Origin: Tremella fuciformis
Taxonomy: Eukaryota; Basidiomycota; Tremellomycetes; Tremellales; Tremellaceae
DNA: 64,000 nucleotides
NCBI GenBank assembly: GCA_032768795.1
Contig: CP136490.1
Coordinates: 6,572,001-6,636,000, forward strand
Direction: 5' to 3'
Both the position numbers and the translations under genes were made by a program. The notes below the pieces were generated by a model, which saw only the letters and a program-made list of their open reading frames with translations, was not told the DNA's origin and did no database searches. This document shows positions 1-12,400 of this stretch, piece by piece (the first letter of the stretch is position 1; every line of letters begins with the position of its first letter).

Positions 1-993
1 GTCTCTGAGCTGATGTCGCACTATTTGAGGTTCCAGGGGTAGTGAAGTCTCAGAAGAGGGGCGCGGTTCCATCGGCTGAGGAGATGCAGATCTTCGCATT
101 GGCTGTGCAGGTGGTTCGACGGGTCGTGTTCTCGGAGGTCTGAATGCGTCAGGTGGGGCGGGACGAGCGGGAAGACCTGATCTCGACGACTGCCGGTCGG
201 CCAGAGCCTGGGAGGACGGATGAGACGGTAACGGCGCATGTTGTGATGCGGGCGAAGTCGAGGATGTAGATCCGGGCGTCGGCGCTCGCGGGACGAGGTG
301 CGAGGAGGCTGAGTCTACACTGGGCTGCTGTCTCCGCGCGGCCGACGGCACAGGAGGCACTGTAGGGGTATCTGCACCACTGCGGTCTGCTATGAGTCGC
401 TTGTACGAGGCCTGCTTGATCTTGAGCCCATTAAGAAGGTTGTATATGATGTTCCTGATCTCCGGGTAGAATACGGCGAGATTCTGTGGACTGGGTTCTT
501 CGGCCAAAGCTTGCTCGAGGCAGACACGCAAGTCTTGTGGAATATTGTCGAGCTCGCTGCGATGTCAGCCAGCGTGGGTGGAGTCTCGACTCCTACTGAC
601 CTGGTGTCCATGCCGACTTGCCGAAAGGACGAGACGCACTGTTCGAAACCATTGCCCAGCCTGACGTAGACGTCGCTGACCTGCCAGGATCAGCTGGCGG
701 AGACAGAAGCCAGCAGACTCACCTCCTCCTCTGTGATTTGCCCCTGAGACCATTGGTCAAGTCCTTGCAAAAGCTGCTTGGTGGTCACCAGCAGCTTCGT
801 GATGATTGAATCGAGCGCAGCAGGCTTTGGTCAGCCTGGGCTCTCATGAGCTCGTATTGGCACTCACAGCAACGCGGCTCCCACTGGGCCTCCTTGGCCC
901 GCCAGGCATGTCCCGGGGTTGTCCTTGTGAAGGCATGCCTATCGAGGCGGACGCCTGCACGGGAACGGGATAAGAGATGTTAGGGCGCGTCAT
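1..993 (-). CDS. BUD6: Bud6/Aip3 actin- and formin-interacting polarity protein, N-terminal part
   Basis: Bud6 sits at sites of polarised growth and helps formins nucleate actin cables. Proposed exons are 868-993, 723-824, 601-680 and 556 down to the window edge; the C-terminus lies outside. The start ATG at 991-993 opens a short Pro/Gly-rich leader. Exon 2 then carries ITKLLVTTKQLLQGLDQWSQ and exon 3 VSDVYVRLGNGFE, the hallmark start of the AIP3 domain. Exon 4 gives IPQDLRVCLEQALAEEPS and YPEIRNIIYNLLNGLKIKQA, also typical of that family, followed by a long Ser/Pro-rich linker that is open to base 1. Phases agree at all three introns. The third donor is GTCAGT, a non-consensus site. The gene is divergent from POP4, with about 290 bases between the two start codons and no further feature seen there. 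Confidence 0.85.
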
Positions 994-1283
994 GTTGGCG
1001 GCGCTCCTTTGAGTCGCGCACTGATGCCTCGGCTCGTCAGGGATAGAGTCGTCAAGGCGGAAGCTCTAGCGTGTCGTGTCCGAGCGTGTCGTCAAGCTCA
1101 TCAGCCTGCTATCGTGTCTATGCTCTCATGCTGTCGTGAAGTGTCGTGGGATTGGAACATGGAAGCTGCAACTAGCTGGCTTGGTCGCGGGGATTCGACG
1201 GCGAGGTGGAGGCTAACCACCTGGGAATTTTGCTTTTGCTTTTGTACCTTCACGGCTTCAAACCGCGAGGCAGAGGATACAGC

Positions 1284-2580
1284 ATGTCCGCGGTGGCATC
1301 GTCGAGCCGTCAGCCCCAAGCCGCGGTCACACCAAGCTTGAAAACTGCAGGAACAGCCTCGCCGTCGCCATCTGCAACGAACAACCTTGACATCTACAGG
1401 CCCATCGCCAAGAATGTCAAGGTGAGCCATAGCTTCCGTGGCATTGTAGTGCTGACCGCAGAAACACATCTCGGCGTATCTTCCATCAGACGCCGAACCG
1501 CTGCTATCATCTCTGCTCGGCATCGACTCGACCAAGTACTCCTCGCGCCTCTCTGGCAAGCATGTCCTGCTCACTTCTGTGCCTGGGGCTGCGAGCTCAA
1601 CATCGGCTCTCGTTACAGGCAAGAAGCGCAATAGAGGGGACGAGACTGCACGCAGAGCTGCTCAGAAAGCCCAACAAGAGCAAGAGCAGAAGCTGGCAGA
1701 CATTGAAGCTGTCGGGCTGAGGAAGGTCAAGAGGCGAGTAGGCTCTGTTCGCGCCGGCCAGCGACTTCAGTAAGCTTATTTCCCTGTGCCCAGTGATGTA
1801 CTCATGGCCAGATACAACCTTCTCCTTCCGCTATACTACATGCACACACATTATCTGTTCACGATGCTTGGCTGCCCGCCACTGCCGCCTGCAGGCCAAG
1901 TGGCATCGACAGCGGCCAATGCCCACCATCGAACACGTCTACCGCCCGGTCTTTCAATAGAAGGCATTCAGAGCAAAATTCTCAAAGCCGACTTCACTGG
2001 TATACGGCTGCGAGTCATATCGGCACGGAATCCCTCATTGGCGGAGATAGAGGGAATTGCCGTCGAGGAGACGTCTGGGACGTTTGTATTGGTGTCACCT
2101 GACGATCGAGTAAGGGTCATACCGAAAGCTGGGACGATTTTCCGACTGTCATTTCCGGCATACAGTCCGCCTTCGCGTCCATATCAGCCCACTTCCGCCA
2201 GCCTACCTGATGGGGTACTGGATATGCCACCGACTGCTTCGTCAATACACGAACACCTCGGTCTACCGCTTGAGATACTGCCGAGAATCGAATTGGACTT
2301 GATGGGTTCAAATTTCCAGTACAGATCGACGGACCGCGCGGGACGAAAATTCCGGCCTCCTCAGACTCCCGGGAGTGGATGGGCAGAAGACTACGTACAC
2401 GTGTCTGCGGAAGAAGGAGGATGGTCAGATCTCCTGGACGGCTTGGAGCAGGAGGGTGGTCGACCAGTGGCCAAGAAGGCCAAGGCCGAAACGAAGATTG
2501 CAGCGCATGGGAGGAGGAAGAGGGATAAATCGAGGAGGAAAGATCCTCCTGCATGGGGCAAATACGAAATCTTCACCTGA
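1284..2580 (+). CDS. POP4: RNase P / RNase MRP subunit Pop4 (Rpp29)
   Basis: Pop4 is a protein subunit of nuclear RNase P and RNase MRP, which process pre-tRNA and pre-rRNA. Exons are 1284-1421, 1462-1769 and 1812-2580. The C-terminal half has the UPF0086/Rpp29 Sm-like fold signature: IQSKILKADFTGIRLRVISA, then NPSLAEIEGIAVEETSGTF, DDRVRVIPKAGTIF and GSNFQYRSTDRAGRKF. Before it comes YNLLLPLYYMHTHYL, matching the helical N-terminal contact segment of the family. The middle of the protein is Lys/Arg/Gln-rich. The 42-base second intron (GTAAGC to CCAG) is needed to keep phase; no longer alternative works. The C-terminal tail is very basic (KKAKAETK, RRKRDKSRRKD) and probably nuclear-targeting. 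The family match is strong; the first 40 residues are not conserved. Confidence 0.88.
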
Positions 2581-2647
2581 GGCAGGTTTGTTGTTGTACG
2601 AAGATATGATGAATAGTTGGCTGGCTTTGACATTGTCAAAGAAGATC

Positions 2648-3559
2648 TTATTCCACTGTGGACGCCTTCTTCCTTCGATAGCTCGCGCGGGCCCTGACAG
2701 CTTCGACCTCTGCCAGCTTCTTTGGAGTGGCAACGACTGCCGGTGGACTGGGCAGTGGCACCTCTACTTGTCCTGCCGCTTTGCTTTTCCTTGGCGTACG
2801 ACGGGGTTTGGCTGCCTCAGATCCTCCGACTTTGACTGGCGCTGCTGGGCCAGGTTTGGCGGACTTGTTCATGCGTCCGAGCCCGAGAAACCATGCTGTC
2901 CTGGCTGTCAGCCTTCGCAACGGTCGTGATTTGTATGAGGGAACGGACCTGACGGCGAATAAGACAGTTGTGATGCTGATGTTGCCGTGTATCAGGCCGG
3001 TCCATTTCGTGGGCGACTGCAAGAGGGAGATGGGAAGCGGTAAGAGCGTCACCACGATACTTCGGATCAGCTACTGGTAGAAACATGTCACGAGCGAATT
3101 CACTGAATGATCTGCGCAGTGAGTCGTGTGAAGTGTACAGGCGGTGATGACCTACATCTGCGATGGCCAGTGGAACCAAGAGAGCCTTGACAAAGCCCTC
3201 TTTCTGGCTGCCCTCCGGTAGAGATTGGAACTTTGGGAACAGCGCCAGGCTGATCATGGCCAACAGGAAGAAGCCTCATTGTCAGTGTACAAGTTCGTGC
3301 AAAGATAGATGGATGCCGGACATGATCCCAGACCACCGATGACCATCTGCCCTCTGGTGCTCATGCCCATTCGAATGCTCGAGCTCTCGGTATGCGCAGG
3401 CAACAGCTCGGACGCGTATTGCTCCGGGAGGAAGATGGCATAGGCCGCTCCAAGGATCGTGAGCGTCTGGTATGAGCACCAACTCTGAAGAAAGTCCGTG
3501 CAGCTCACGGGCTCGACGAGCCAGAAGAAGTAGTAGTAGCCTTTCGGGAGCGCTGTCAT
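2648..3559 (-). CDS. DUF7704-like four-helix fungal membrane protein
   Basis: Function unknown. The start MTALPKGYYYFFWLVEP at 3559 resembles the opening of fungal DUF7704 membrane proteins (short LP-x-YY-x-F-x-EP helix start). Splicing a 42-base intron (GTGAGC at 3508) joins this to TLTILGAAYAIFLPEQYA. A second intron leads to SCFFLLAMISLALFPKF, and later exons give VKALLVPLAIAD and KWTGLIHGNISITTVLFAVR, the last being the W-x5-GN-x-x-x-T-x-LF motif of this family. About four hydrophobic segments are visible. The tail is Lys/Arg/Pro-rich and ends KKASTVE at 2648. The junction near 3150-3075 is the least certain; two adjacent introns of about 45 and 75 bases are assumed. The gene converges on POP4, whose stop is 67 bases away. 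Confidence 0.6.
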
Positions 3560-3901
3560 CCTCCTCGTCGACCTTGCTAGTGATGCAATAGCTGTGAGAG
3601 TTTTGCGTCGCGTCCACCTCTGGCAAGGCCGTATCGTCTACCGGTCGCCGGGATTACCGGGTCGGCCACCTTCATCGTGCTTCATCGCACCTTTCTTTGT
3701 CTAACTGCTATCCGCATCGCCTCCCTACACCGCTCACGTCGTCGAGCACGCGCCTTTCGATCGCAGAGGTCCCACGAGGCAGACACGACGTCTCTCTTTC
3801 GATCCTTTCTCGAGCTGCTCGGTTTGACATATACCCCTCATATCACAGCCAGATCAAAGCCCTCAAGACCATCGCCGCTCGTCTGGCTGGTGCGGAGCGA
3901 T
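3560..3901. promoter_or_regulatory. Divergent promoter between the DUF7704-like gene and NTA1
   Basis: This 342-base gap lies between two start codons pointing away from each other. It is pyrimidine-rich toward NTA1 (CTTTCTTTG, CTCTCTTTCG). No convincing TATA box, uORF or repeated element was seen. Confidence 0.4.
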
Positions 3902-5265
3902 ATGAGCACGCCCTTGCCGCCTCCTTCACGGGAGAGAAGTCCTGCGCCCCTGTATCGCCGGACGCCGCTACGTGTCGGATGTGTGCAGTTTGATCCCAAG
4001 GTGAGCTGCCTCGCCACTCCGCGGTATCTTTTGTGTATGGTCTGTGCGAGGGAGGCTGAGTGCAGCTTGGACGGGTCAAGGAGAACGTTGTCCAAGTCGA
4101 GTCCATGACGGCTTCGTGAGCTTCCTCGCCCAAACGTCCGATGACCTGAAAGGACTGAGCCGCAGGCTTCGACCCGGTACACTCGACCTCCTTGTCCTGC
4201 CTGAGATGGCTCTAACAGGGTACATATTCACCACACCCACCTCGATCCTGCCATACCTCGAACACCCACGCATCGGACCTACATCCCTCCTTTGCCGCTC
4301 CCTCGCCCGCCGACTCCAATGCCACGTCATCGCCGGCTACCCAGAAGCCTTGGCTGCTGCCTCACAACCGCCCGACGTGGAAGCAGCGCCAGCACCGCCG
4401 TCCTTGTCGTCGGCGGGGAGCTCGTGGCAAGTCGACGACGCGGGCGAGAGCGATAGTGGTCCCAGTGAGATGAAGGCCCTCGAAGGAGAGGGTCTCGGGG
4501 TAGGCTATAACTCGGCTATGGTGGTCGGACCGACGGGCGAAGTGGTAGGGAATTACCGCAAAACGTTTCGGTTCGAGACGGACAAGGCATGGGCACGGGA
4601 GGGTTGGTTGGGCGCTTGCTCGCAGTACGTGTCTGATGTCAGGCGACGGGTTCAGCTATTTCGACTTGCCAGATCCACTTGGCCGTGTCTGTGTCGGGAT
4701 CTGTATGGGTGAGTCGCCAATAGAAGGGATTCGAGTAAGCTGATTATGACAGATATGAATCCGAAAGACTTCATCGGTCGGTCACTTTGCTCGGCCACCA
4801 ACTGATCTGATATGCAGCGCCATGGGACGCCTTTGAGCTGGCCACATTCTGCAAAGACAAAGGCGTCGATACTCTGGTCGTACCGTCAGCCCTCCCCTGC
4901 TTGTCACTCAAAAGCTCAGACGCAGGATGAATTGGCTCGATCCCCCGGAGAGCCCTGACAATGATGTTCCCCCTCACGATCCCCAACGACCGAGCGAGTC
5001 GAATTTGAACTATTGGGCAGCGAGGTTGCAGCCTCTGCACGACCCAACACCGGGGTATGAGTCTCCCAAACCCGTATCGGCTGCCGATCCACGCGGAGGC
5101 AAAGAGGTCGTATTCATCGCCTGCAATAGAACCGGGACCGAAGAGGGGACCAAGTTCGTCGGCACGAGTTGCATCATGACTGTGTCCAGCAGTCCATCGC
5201 GAATCGAGCTTGTGGAATGCTGCAACTGCACAGAAGAGCGCGTCATGCTCGCGACAGTCTCGTGA
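3902..5265 (+). CDS. NTA1: Protein N-terminal asparagine/glutamine amidase Nta1 (nitrilase superfamily)
   Basis: Nta1 deamidates N-terminal Asn and Gln to Asp and Glu, feeding proteins into the Arg/N-degron pathway. The nitrilase Glu-Lys-Cys triad is visible in order: Glu in LVLPEMALTGY, Lys in GNYRKTFRFET, and Cys in GRVCVGICMDMNPKDF. The N-terminal strand LRVGCVQFDPK and the conserved SAMVVGPTGEVVGNY also fit. After the catalytic Cys come PWDAFELATFCKDKGVDTLVVP, then MNWLD and a tail with EVVFIACNRTGTEEGTKFVG, as in Nta1 rather than short nitrilases. At least six short introns are needed; the second (4116-4152) is only 37 bases. Residues about 100-150 are a Ser/Pro-rich insert. The start ATG at 3902 was chosen because it immediately precedes the conserved first strand. 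Confidence 0.85.
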
Positions 5266-5360
5266 ACTCACGCATCCCCCAAGCTGAGCACAGCGTGCTC
5301 GTCATATGCCCATGCATGCTATGTTGTATTTGCGCTCTACTAGATCCCCTTTTGCTGCAT

Positions 5361-6389
<1,029 letters not shown>

Positions 6390-6985
6390 TTTGCTACATG
6401 TCAGCTGAATTACACCTCGTTCGGCCAGCTGACCTACGGGTTGGGCTATCTAGCAGACGAGCAGCGAGCAAAGCAAAGGAGAGATGTGGATGGATTCACA
6501 CCGTGTAGCGAAACTCGTCTTTCTTTGGTGTCTGTTGAGTCCCGTCGGAAGTAGCTGTTCCCCGTTACCCGGACCACCCCAACGGGATCAAATTTCGAGG
6601 GTGACGCTGGTGTGGCACTTTTCCAGGACGGTGACGAAGACAGTCGCGTCCGTCCGTTCTCTCATCAACACCGCATTCATCGTTCACGTTCACATTCACG
6701 ACAAAACATCTTTGCAACGACGCATCGGTCCACCTACACGCTCTTTCCAGCTCGCATTCGTCTGTCAAGGTGAGTCTCTGCTTCTAGCCTCTGCTGCGCA
6801 CGTAATGCCAAGACTTTGGGCTGGGGTGGGATGAAACACCGCCGTCCCGGTGAAAGGACTGCCTTGTTCATGTTTTCCTTTCTCAGCTCCAACAGACCAT
6901 CACCACATCCTGTGACTTTGCGAATTGTACTTGACTTGTGTCTCTGAGAACACCTCGCCGCTCTTCGCACTTGCTGACTCGGAGC
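6390..6985. promoter_or_regulatory. Divergent promoter between ADK1 and the PEBP-like gene
   Basis: This 596-base interval separates two divergent start codons. It contains a stretch of repeated CA/TTCAC words around 6665-6705 and pyrimidine-rich sequence near 6880-6900. A GTGAGTC near 6770 could be a 5-prime UTR intron donor, but no downstream acceptor is certain. No coding segment is convincing. Confidence 0.35.
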
Positions 6986-8117
6986 ATGTTCTTCCTTCCC
7001 TTGCTCGCCCTTCTTGGCGGTGTCAAAGCGCAGAACGCCACCGCTTCAGCGACCGACATTGCTGTGGTCGAAGCCAACTTCCAAAGTCAGCTCTCATGAT
7101 GTACATAGGCCATCCAAGCTGACTTCCAGATGCCCAGCTCGTCCCAGAGCTCATCGAGACTTTCAGCCCCGAGGGTGTGCTGTCCTTCTCTTTCGGTGGG
7201 ACAGATGAGACTATCGGATCTGCCCTAGACCAAACGGGTCAGCTAGCATCTTTTCTCTCTGAGCCAAGCTGACATGTAGCTGTGGCTTCCAGCCCCTCGC
7301 TGACCGTGGCTGCGGGCTCGAGCGCATCTGACATCTCTGCGACCAATGTCAGTTCCCAGAGCTTCGGAGGTCACGACCAAGCGCTGATCATCAGAACTAC
7401 ACCGTCATGATGGTCGACGCGGACATCGTTGGCACCGACGAGAGCACCACCAACCAGACTCGCCACTGGCTCGTCAACGGTGCTAAGCTCACCGAGGGCG
7501 ATTCCGGATGGTCCGTCACCTGGGACGGCTCCACCTCAGTGTGAGCTGCATTGCTCGCTGTGCAACAGCTATTCTGACACGCAGCACCGACTACACAGGT
7601 CCCGGCCCGGCTGAAGGCTCTGGTCCCCACCGATATGTCTTGATCGTCTACAACCAGCCTGCGGACTTCTCCCCTCCCTCGGACCTGACTGCTGCGGGCG
7701 TTGGCCTCGGCACGTTCTCTTTCAGCAGCTACGTGTCTAGCAGCAATTTGGGCCCCTTGATCGCCGCGACCTACTTCACTGTCGAGAATGGCCAGGCGAC
7801 GGTCTCAGTGAGTCACAAGTGACCGAGTTACAGCGCGAGGCGTAGCTGACCCGCAGATCGCTTCGACCACTGCTGTTGACACGGCGACTGTCTCCGCTGC
7901 TTCGACCACGGCGTCAGGCGCTTCCGCCTCAGGCTCGGGCTCGGCGTCTGGTTCCGCGACCAAGTCTGGTTCCGCTTCCGGTACCGCAACCAGCAGCGCG
8001 AGCTCGTCTTCTGCCAGCAGCACAGGTGGAGCTTCCCGAGAGACTGTCGGCTTCGGAGCCATTGTTGGCGCGGTCGGTGTCGTCGGTGCCATCGTGGGTG
8101 CTGGACTCGGCTTCTGA
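6986..8117 (+). CDS. Secreted phosphatidylethanolamine-binding-like protein with GPI-type tail
   Basis: The protein starts with a clear signal peptide, MFFLPLLALLGGVKAQ, then a PEBP-like fold. The diagnostic strand pairs are visible: YTVMMVDADIVGTDES followed by TRHWLVNG, and later YTGPGPAEGSGPHRYVLIVY, matching the DPDAP and GP-x2-G-x-HRY motifs of PEBP. The C-terminus is Ser/Thr/Ala/Gly-rich for about 60 residues and ends in GFGAIVGAVGVVGAIVGAGLGF-type hydrophobic sequence without a basic stop, typical of a GPI-anchor signal. Five introns of 43 to 60 bases are inferred. The canonical second Asp-Pro of the ligand site is changed (DADIVG), so ligand binding may be altered. The family call is firm; the cargo is not known. 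It is probably a cell-surface or wall protein. Confidence 0.8.
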
Positions 8118-8276
8118 AGCCTTACGAGATCGAAGTTCCCTCCATCCTGCCAGTCAGGTAAAGGGAGCTTCACGGACAATAACGAATCAATGACCAAGCA
8201 TCATCAACCCGTGCATCTCATCTTGTCCTATCATTCTCCAGGCGACGATACTGATCCGAGTGCCCAGATTGACTGA

Positions 8277-8704
8277 CTATTGAACGGTGCAACTGCACCG
8301 CGAGACTTCACTATGACCAGCCCCGGCATTCGGCCAAGTCGCTCCGGGTCTGTTGTACTCGGGGGTCGCGAATGCCACGGACCTGCCTCTCGGAGTGTAT
8401 GGCGAGTAAGCCTGGGCGGGCTGTTGCGTTGGCGAGGGCGAAGTCAAAGGCGAAGTCACAGGCGACATGCCAGGCGTGGGCATCGTCGGCGAAAAGTAGG
8501 ACGGTCCGAGGCCGTACGGGATCCGATAACAGCACGTCGCGCCGCACATGCCGATCGACTTGCATGTGCAGCTGCTGGCGCAGGTACACGCCCGGTCGTT
8601 GAAGCCGCTGAGCATCAGCTTGCCTGGCCGCATCACAAGCTGAGCAAGGCAGCGAAACCGACTCACCAGATGTAATTGCGAGGCGGGTCGTACTGAGCTT
8701 TCAT
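8277..8704 (-). CDS. Small Cys-rich protein ending in a CaaX prenylation box
   Basis: I do not recognise this gene. Two exons (8667-8704 and 8277-8607, intron 59 bases) give a protein of 122 residues. The N-terminus MKAQYDPPRNYI leads into an eight-cysteine block that includes ACTCASSCTCK and GMCGATCCY, giving two CxC pairs and one CC pair. The centre is Ser/Pro/Thr-rich (PTPGMSPVTSPLTSPSP). The last residues are SRCSCTVQ: the final CTVQ fits a CaaX box whose terminal Gln favours farnesylation, and the Cys two positions upstream could be palmitoylated. A membrane-attached, metal- or partner-binding protein is an inference. An upstream ATG at 8783 exists, but the ATG at 8704 gives the shorter, compact model. 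The gene converges on the PEBP-like gene. Confidence 0.55.
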
Positions 8705-9490
8705 CGTCGTTCCATCGAGCGCCGGAGATGTCCAGGGGTCTGGGGGGCCGGGCAAGCGGCATTGACACTAATGCATATATCATGCGCTAGTCCAACAACG
8801 CCGGACCGCTATCCGGCGTTCGGCGTAGGTGAAAGCTGGGCAGTGGAGGGTCGACCAAGACGAGTATAGATCGACACGAGGCGGCGCAATACATACATAG
8901 CTGGGCGCTAAATGCTGACCCGAGCACGCACGCACCACACAGCCGCAGGAACCACGAAGCAAAGGAAGGAGGGCGTATCGCTATCGCTGCGTCGTCGCAT
9001 GGTGTCCGCGTGGGTCTGGAGCTTCTCGACGTCGTCGTACGTGTGCGCACGCACCGCCATGATACTCCAGCAAACTAACGCGTGCCGAATAGGCTGTCGA
9101 TCGTCCAGCACAGGACACAGTGACGTCGTCTGTCCTCCTTCTCTCAACGGTCCACAGGACCACAGGTTGTATACCGCATGACGCGAAAAGATCCGAGTCC
9201 AACGAATAGCGTGATCGATCTGCTCATCAATCACACTCGCACCACTTCCTCGCACACGAGTGTTCACACACGTACTCACACACATACACACACACACACG
9301 CACGCACACAAGGGCGCAGCTGGACGACGGCTTCTTACGGGCGCGGGAGGGCGTATCTATCTGCCTTCTGTCGCGTGGCTCGGGCGATATCCAGACACGT
9401 CCGATGCTATGCTCCATGCTCATGCTCACATGTACAACTGTCCACTTATCCAGATACAATGCGTCATGCTATCCATGCAATGTGCTCTCG
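8705..9490. other. Intergenic, with a CA microsatellite
   Basis: The 786 bases lie upstream of the Cys-rich gene and downstream of MSH6. Apart from the CA-rich tract I see only low-complexity sequence and no believable exon. Confidence 0.4.
9264..9310. repeat. Imperfect (CA)n microsatellite
   Basis: A run of CA dinucleotides interrupted by CGT, CT and CG steps, with the cleanest part at 9286-9299. It is intergenic and probably length-variable. Confidence 0.8.
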
Positions 9491-12400
9491 TCAAGCCGAG
9501 GTGTCATAGTGTCGACTGGCCTGGGCGACAATCTCTAGCTGCTGCAGCCGACTTGCGAGCACCTGTTCTTCTTTCCCCATGGCCACTTTAAGCAACCACG
9601 ACACGTCCGCCAGGCCTTCGGTCGAGAGAGCACACCGGCGCCGGTTGGTGAGTTTGATTTTGAACGCTTCGAAAAACTCTTGGGAAACGTCTTTGGCCCG
9701 TGAGACAATGGGCACGGGTACGCCTGCCATATGTGCCACGTCTTTTCATCAGCACGGTCTGTCTGATGATGGTGAGCCAAGACTCACGAGTGCCGTGCGA
9801 CGACTCCGCCACGCCAGGGATGAGCTTGTAGAGGAAGACGACCTGGTATTGGCCCTCGTCCACATGGGTTGCCATGTGCATGTTGCGGCAGTTCGGGTGG
9901 TACAGAAAGTCATCGGTCAACATGCCGTAGTGGGTCTACCGTTGTCAGGGAAAGACTACATGCACTGACTCGGTCGACTCACCGCGAAGAAGGCTAGAGG
10001 GAGAGTGTGCGTGGAGATATGATGCAGAACGGCACTGGCTATTGCCATACCGTCATACGTCGACGTCCCTCGACCCAATTCTGATCGTCAACCCTGCTCC
10101 AATGCAAGTAGCCACGGCCTCACCATCAAGGATCACCAACGATCTCGGACCTGCTTCTCGCAAGATCTTCGAGCACTCGTCCAGCTCGACCTTGAATGTA
10201 CTGGCACTGGCAAACATATCTGTTCATAAGAGCGGCTCAGCTAGGCACGGCTCAAGGCTCACTGTCATACGCTCCCATGCGCGTCTGGATCCGGTCAATA
10301 GGGCTGAGGGTCGCCCGTGCAGCGGGGACATAACATCCCAATTGCGCCATGATCACCGCGGCAGCCGTCATGCGCAAGAGCGTACTCTTGCCAGCCATAT
10401 TCGGTCCGGTAAGGACCATTGTTCGAGGCTGTTCCCCGCCCAGTTGTACATCATTGGCGATAAAGTCGGAACGAAGGCAAATGGAGGGATGTCGGAGCTC
10501 AACGAAATCGACGTGAGCTTGTTCAGAATCGACGAATGTGGGGCGGCATTTCGGTTCGTCAAGGCTCTCTGAAGCCTTGGCTAGCGACACGAGGCAGTCG
10601 AGCTCCGCAATGACCCTTGTTGTGAGCGAGGATATAGTGTAATGGAGCAACTTACTTGATGGTCTTGAGCCAGTCCACTCGATCCTTGTCAAACTCTGCC
10701 AAGAGCCGCAGGAAAAAGCTTTTTTGTGCAATGTTCTGTGTCTCTCGAGCTTCTTGCAGCTGTTTGATGATGGGTCGAGTCTGTCCAGTATAGTAGCGAG
10801 AGACTTTCTGCATATCATCAGTCTGGCTCTTCATGAAACGACTTTAACTGACTCCTGTTCCGCTTTGCTTCGACCAGTTGACCGGAACTTTGACATTTTT
10901 GGCCACCTGGATCTGGTAGATCTCCTTGCCGCCCTGCGCACTATGCCAGTAAGATATTTCGCTCTTCCTTGACTGGTCAGTGACCTCTTCTCTGCGCCTT
11001 CCAAGACTAATGAACGCACTTGAGACCCAGCTCCTGTCGAGCTTCGAGTAAAAGCTCTTCGAGCCGGTTTTCGAGGTCGGCCACTGCTTGTGCTGCGTTA
11101 TCGCAGATCGAATCTCCTCCAGGGACCGGAATAATGTCGATCGTTTTGCCAGCTAGTCATCAGTAAGAAACGGCCTCGCCATAAGATGCGACTCACCTTC
11201 GCCCTGGTCTTCAAACATGTCTCTGACTCGCTCCAACGTGCGCGCCATGTCCGGGGCTGTTCTCAACAGTCCGGGCACAGCGGCCGAGGTGAACGCTGTA
11301 CCCTCGGCTAAAAGTGTGTCGATCAGGTTGATGATGTTCTGAAAGCCCTGGAGAAATTAACATATGCCGCGATGCCTCGAGACCGGATGCAAGCATACGT
11401 TGAGCACCGTCATGAACTCTTTCTGCTTTGCTTTACCCGCATGTATACGTGATAACAGCCGCTACGCAATCAGCCATCATCTCGAGATTTCGGCCAAACT
11501 CACCTCGAGATCGGCGCATTGTTTCAGTCTGCTGGTGAACAGGCCGCTGAAGCCGGGATGATTGATGATATCTGTCACCGCGTCGAGGCGGTCGTTGATG
11601 GCCTGTACGTCTCGCAGTGGCGACGTGAGCCATATGCGGAATAGTCGTTTGCCTGTACGATCAATACATGCTCATCCGCTCAATTCCTGGACACTCACCG
11701 AAAGGTGTTTGGCAGTTTTGGAGGAGCTCGAGCAGAGTTCCCTCAGTCCCGCCTTCGTTGTTGACCAGGACTTCCATATGACCCAGAGTCTGGCCATCCA
11801 GGATGAGGCTCTTGCCCTGCCTGATTGGATCGTAGATGTTGAAGTTCTTTTGCGAGACGAGATCCCTGTCGAGGTTGAGGCTGCGCAAATAGAACAACAT
11901 TCCTCCCAGAGCCTCCATCGCTATTGGCTTGTCGAGCATGTCCCTGATGCCCTCAGGCAGCTCTGGCTTCACACTTTCGATATCGTTTTCGGTCTTGAAG
12001 AGCTTGGCTAGTTCGTCGATTGTCCGACTGGCCGAACAAAATTCTGTGCCTTCTTTGAAAGATTGCCACAACGTGGAGGAAGAGAGAATATTCTTCAGAA
12101 GACGGGTCGTCGAAACAGAGAGATTGCCCTGGCGCGTCAATCCAGATCCTGCGCGCTTGTGAAAAGCGATTCACCTTGGCGTGAAGAAGCTCCTTGGGAC
12201 GTATCTGACGGAACATGGTCTCCAGGCGAGTGTTGCAGACATCATCCTCGAATGCAGAGAGGTTGAACTCTCCGGTAGAGGCGTCCAGGATGCAGATGCC
12301 ATACATCCGATGCCCATTCTCGTTGTTGGACCATTCCTGCAAATCAGCTGAGCTATAGTCAGACCATCCTGGACTGACCCTGATGGCTGCACAATGATTG

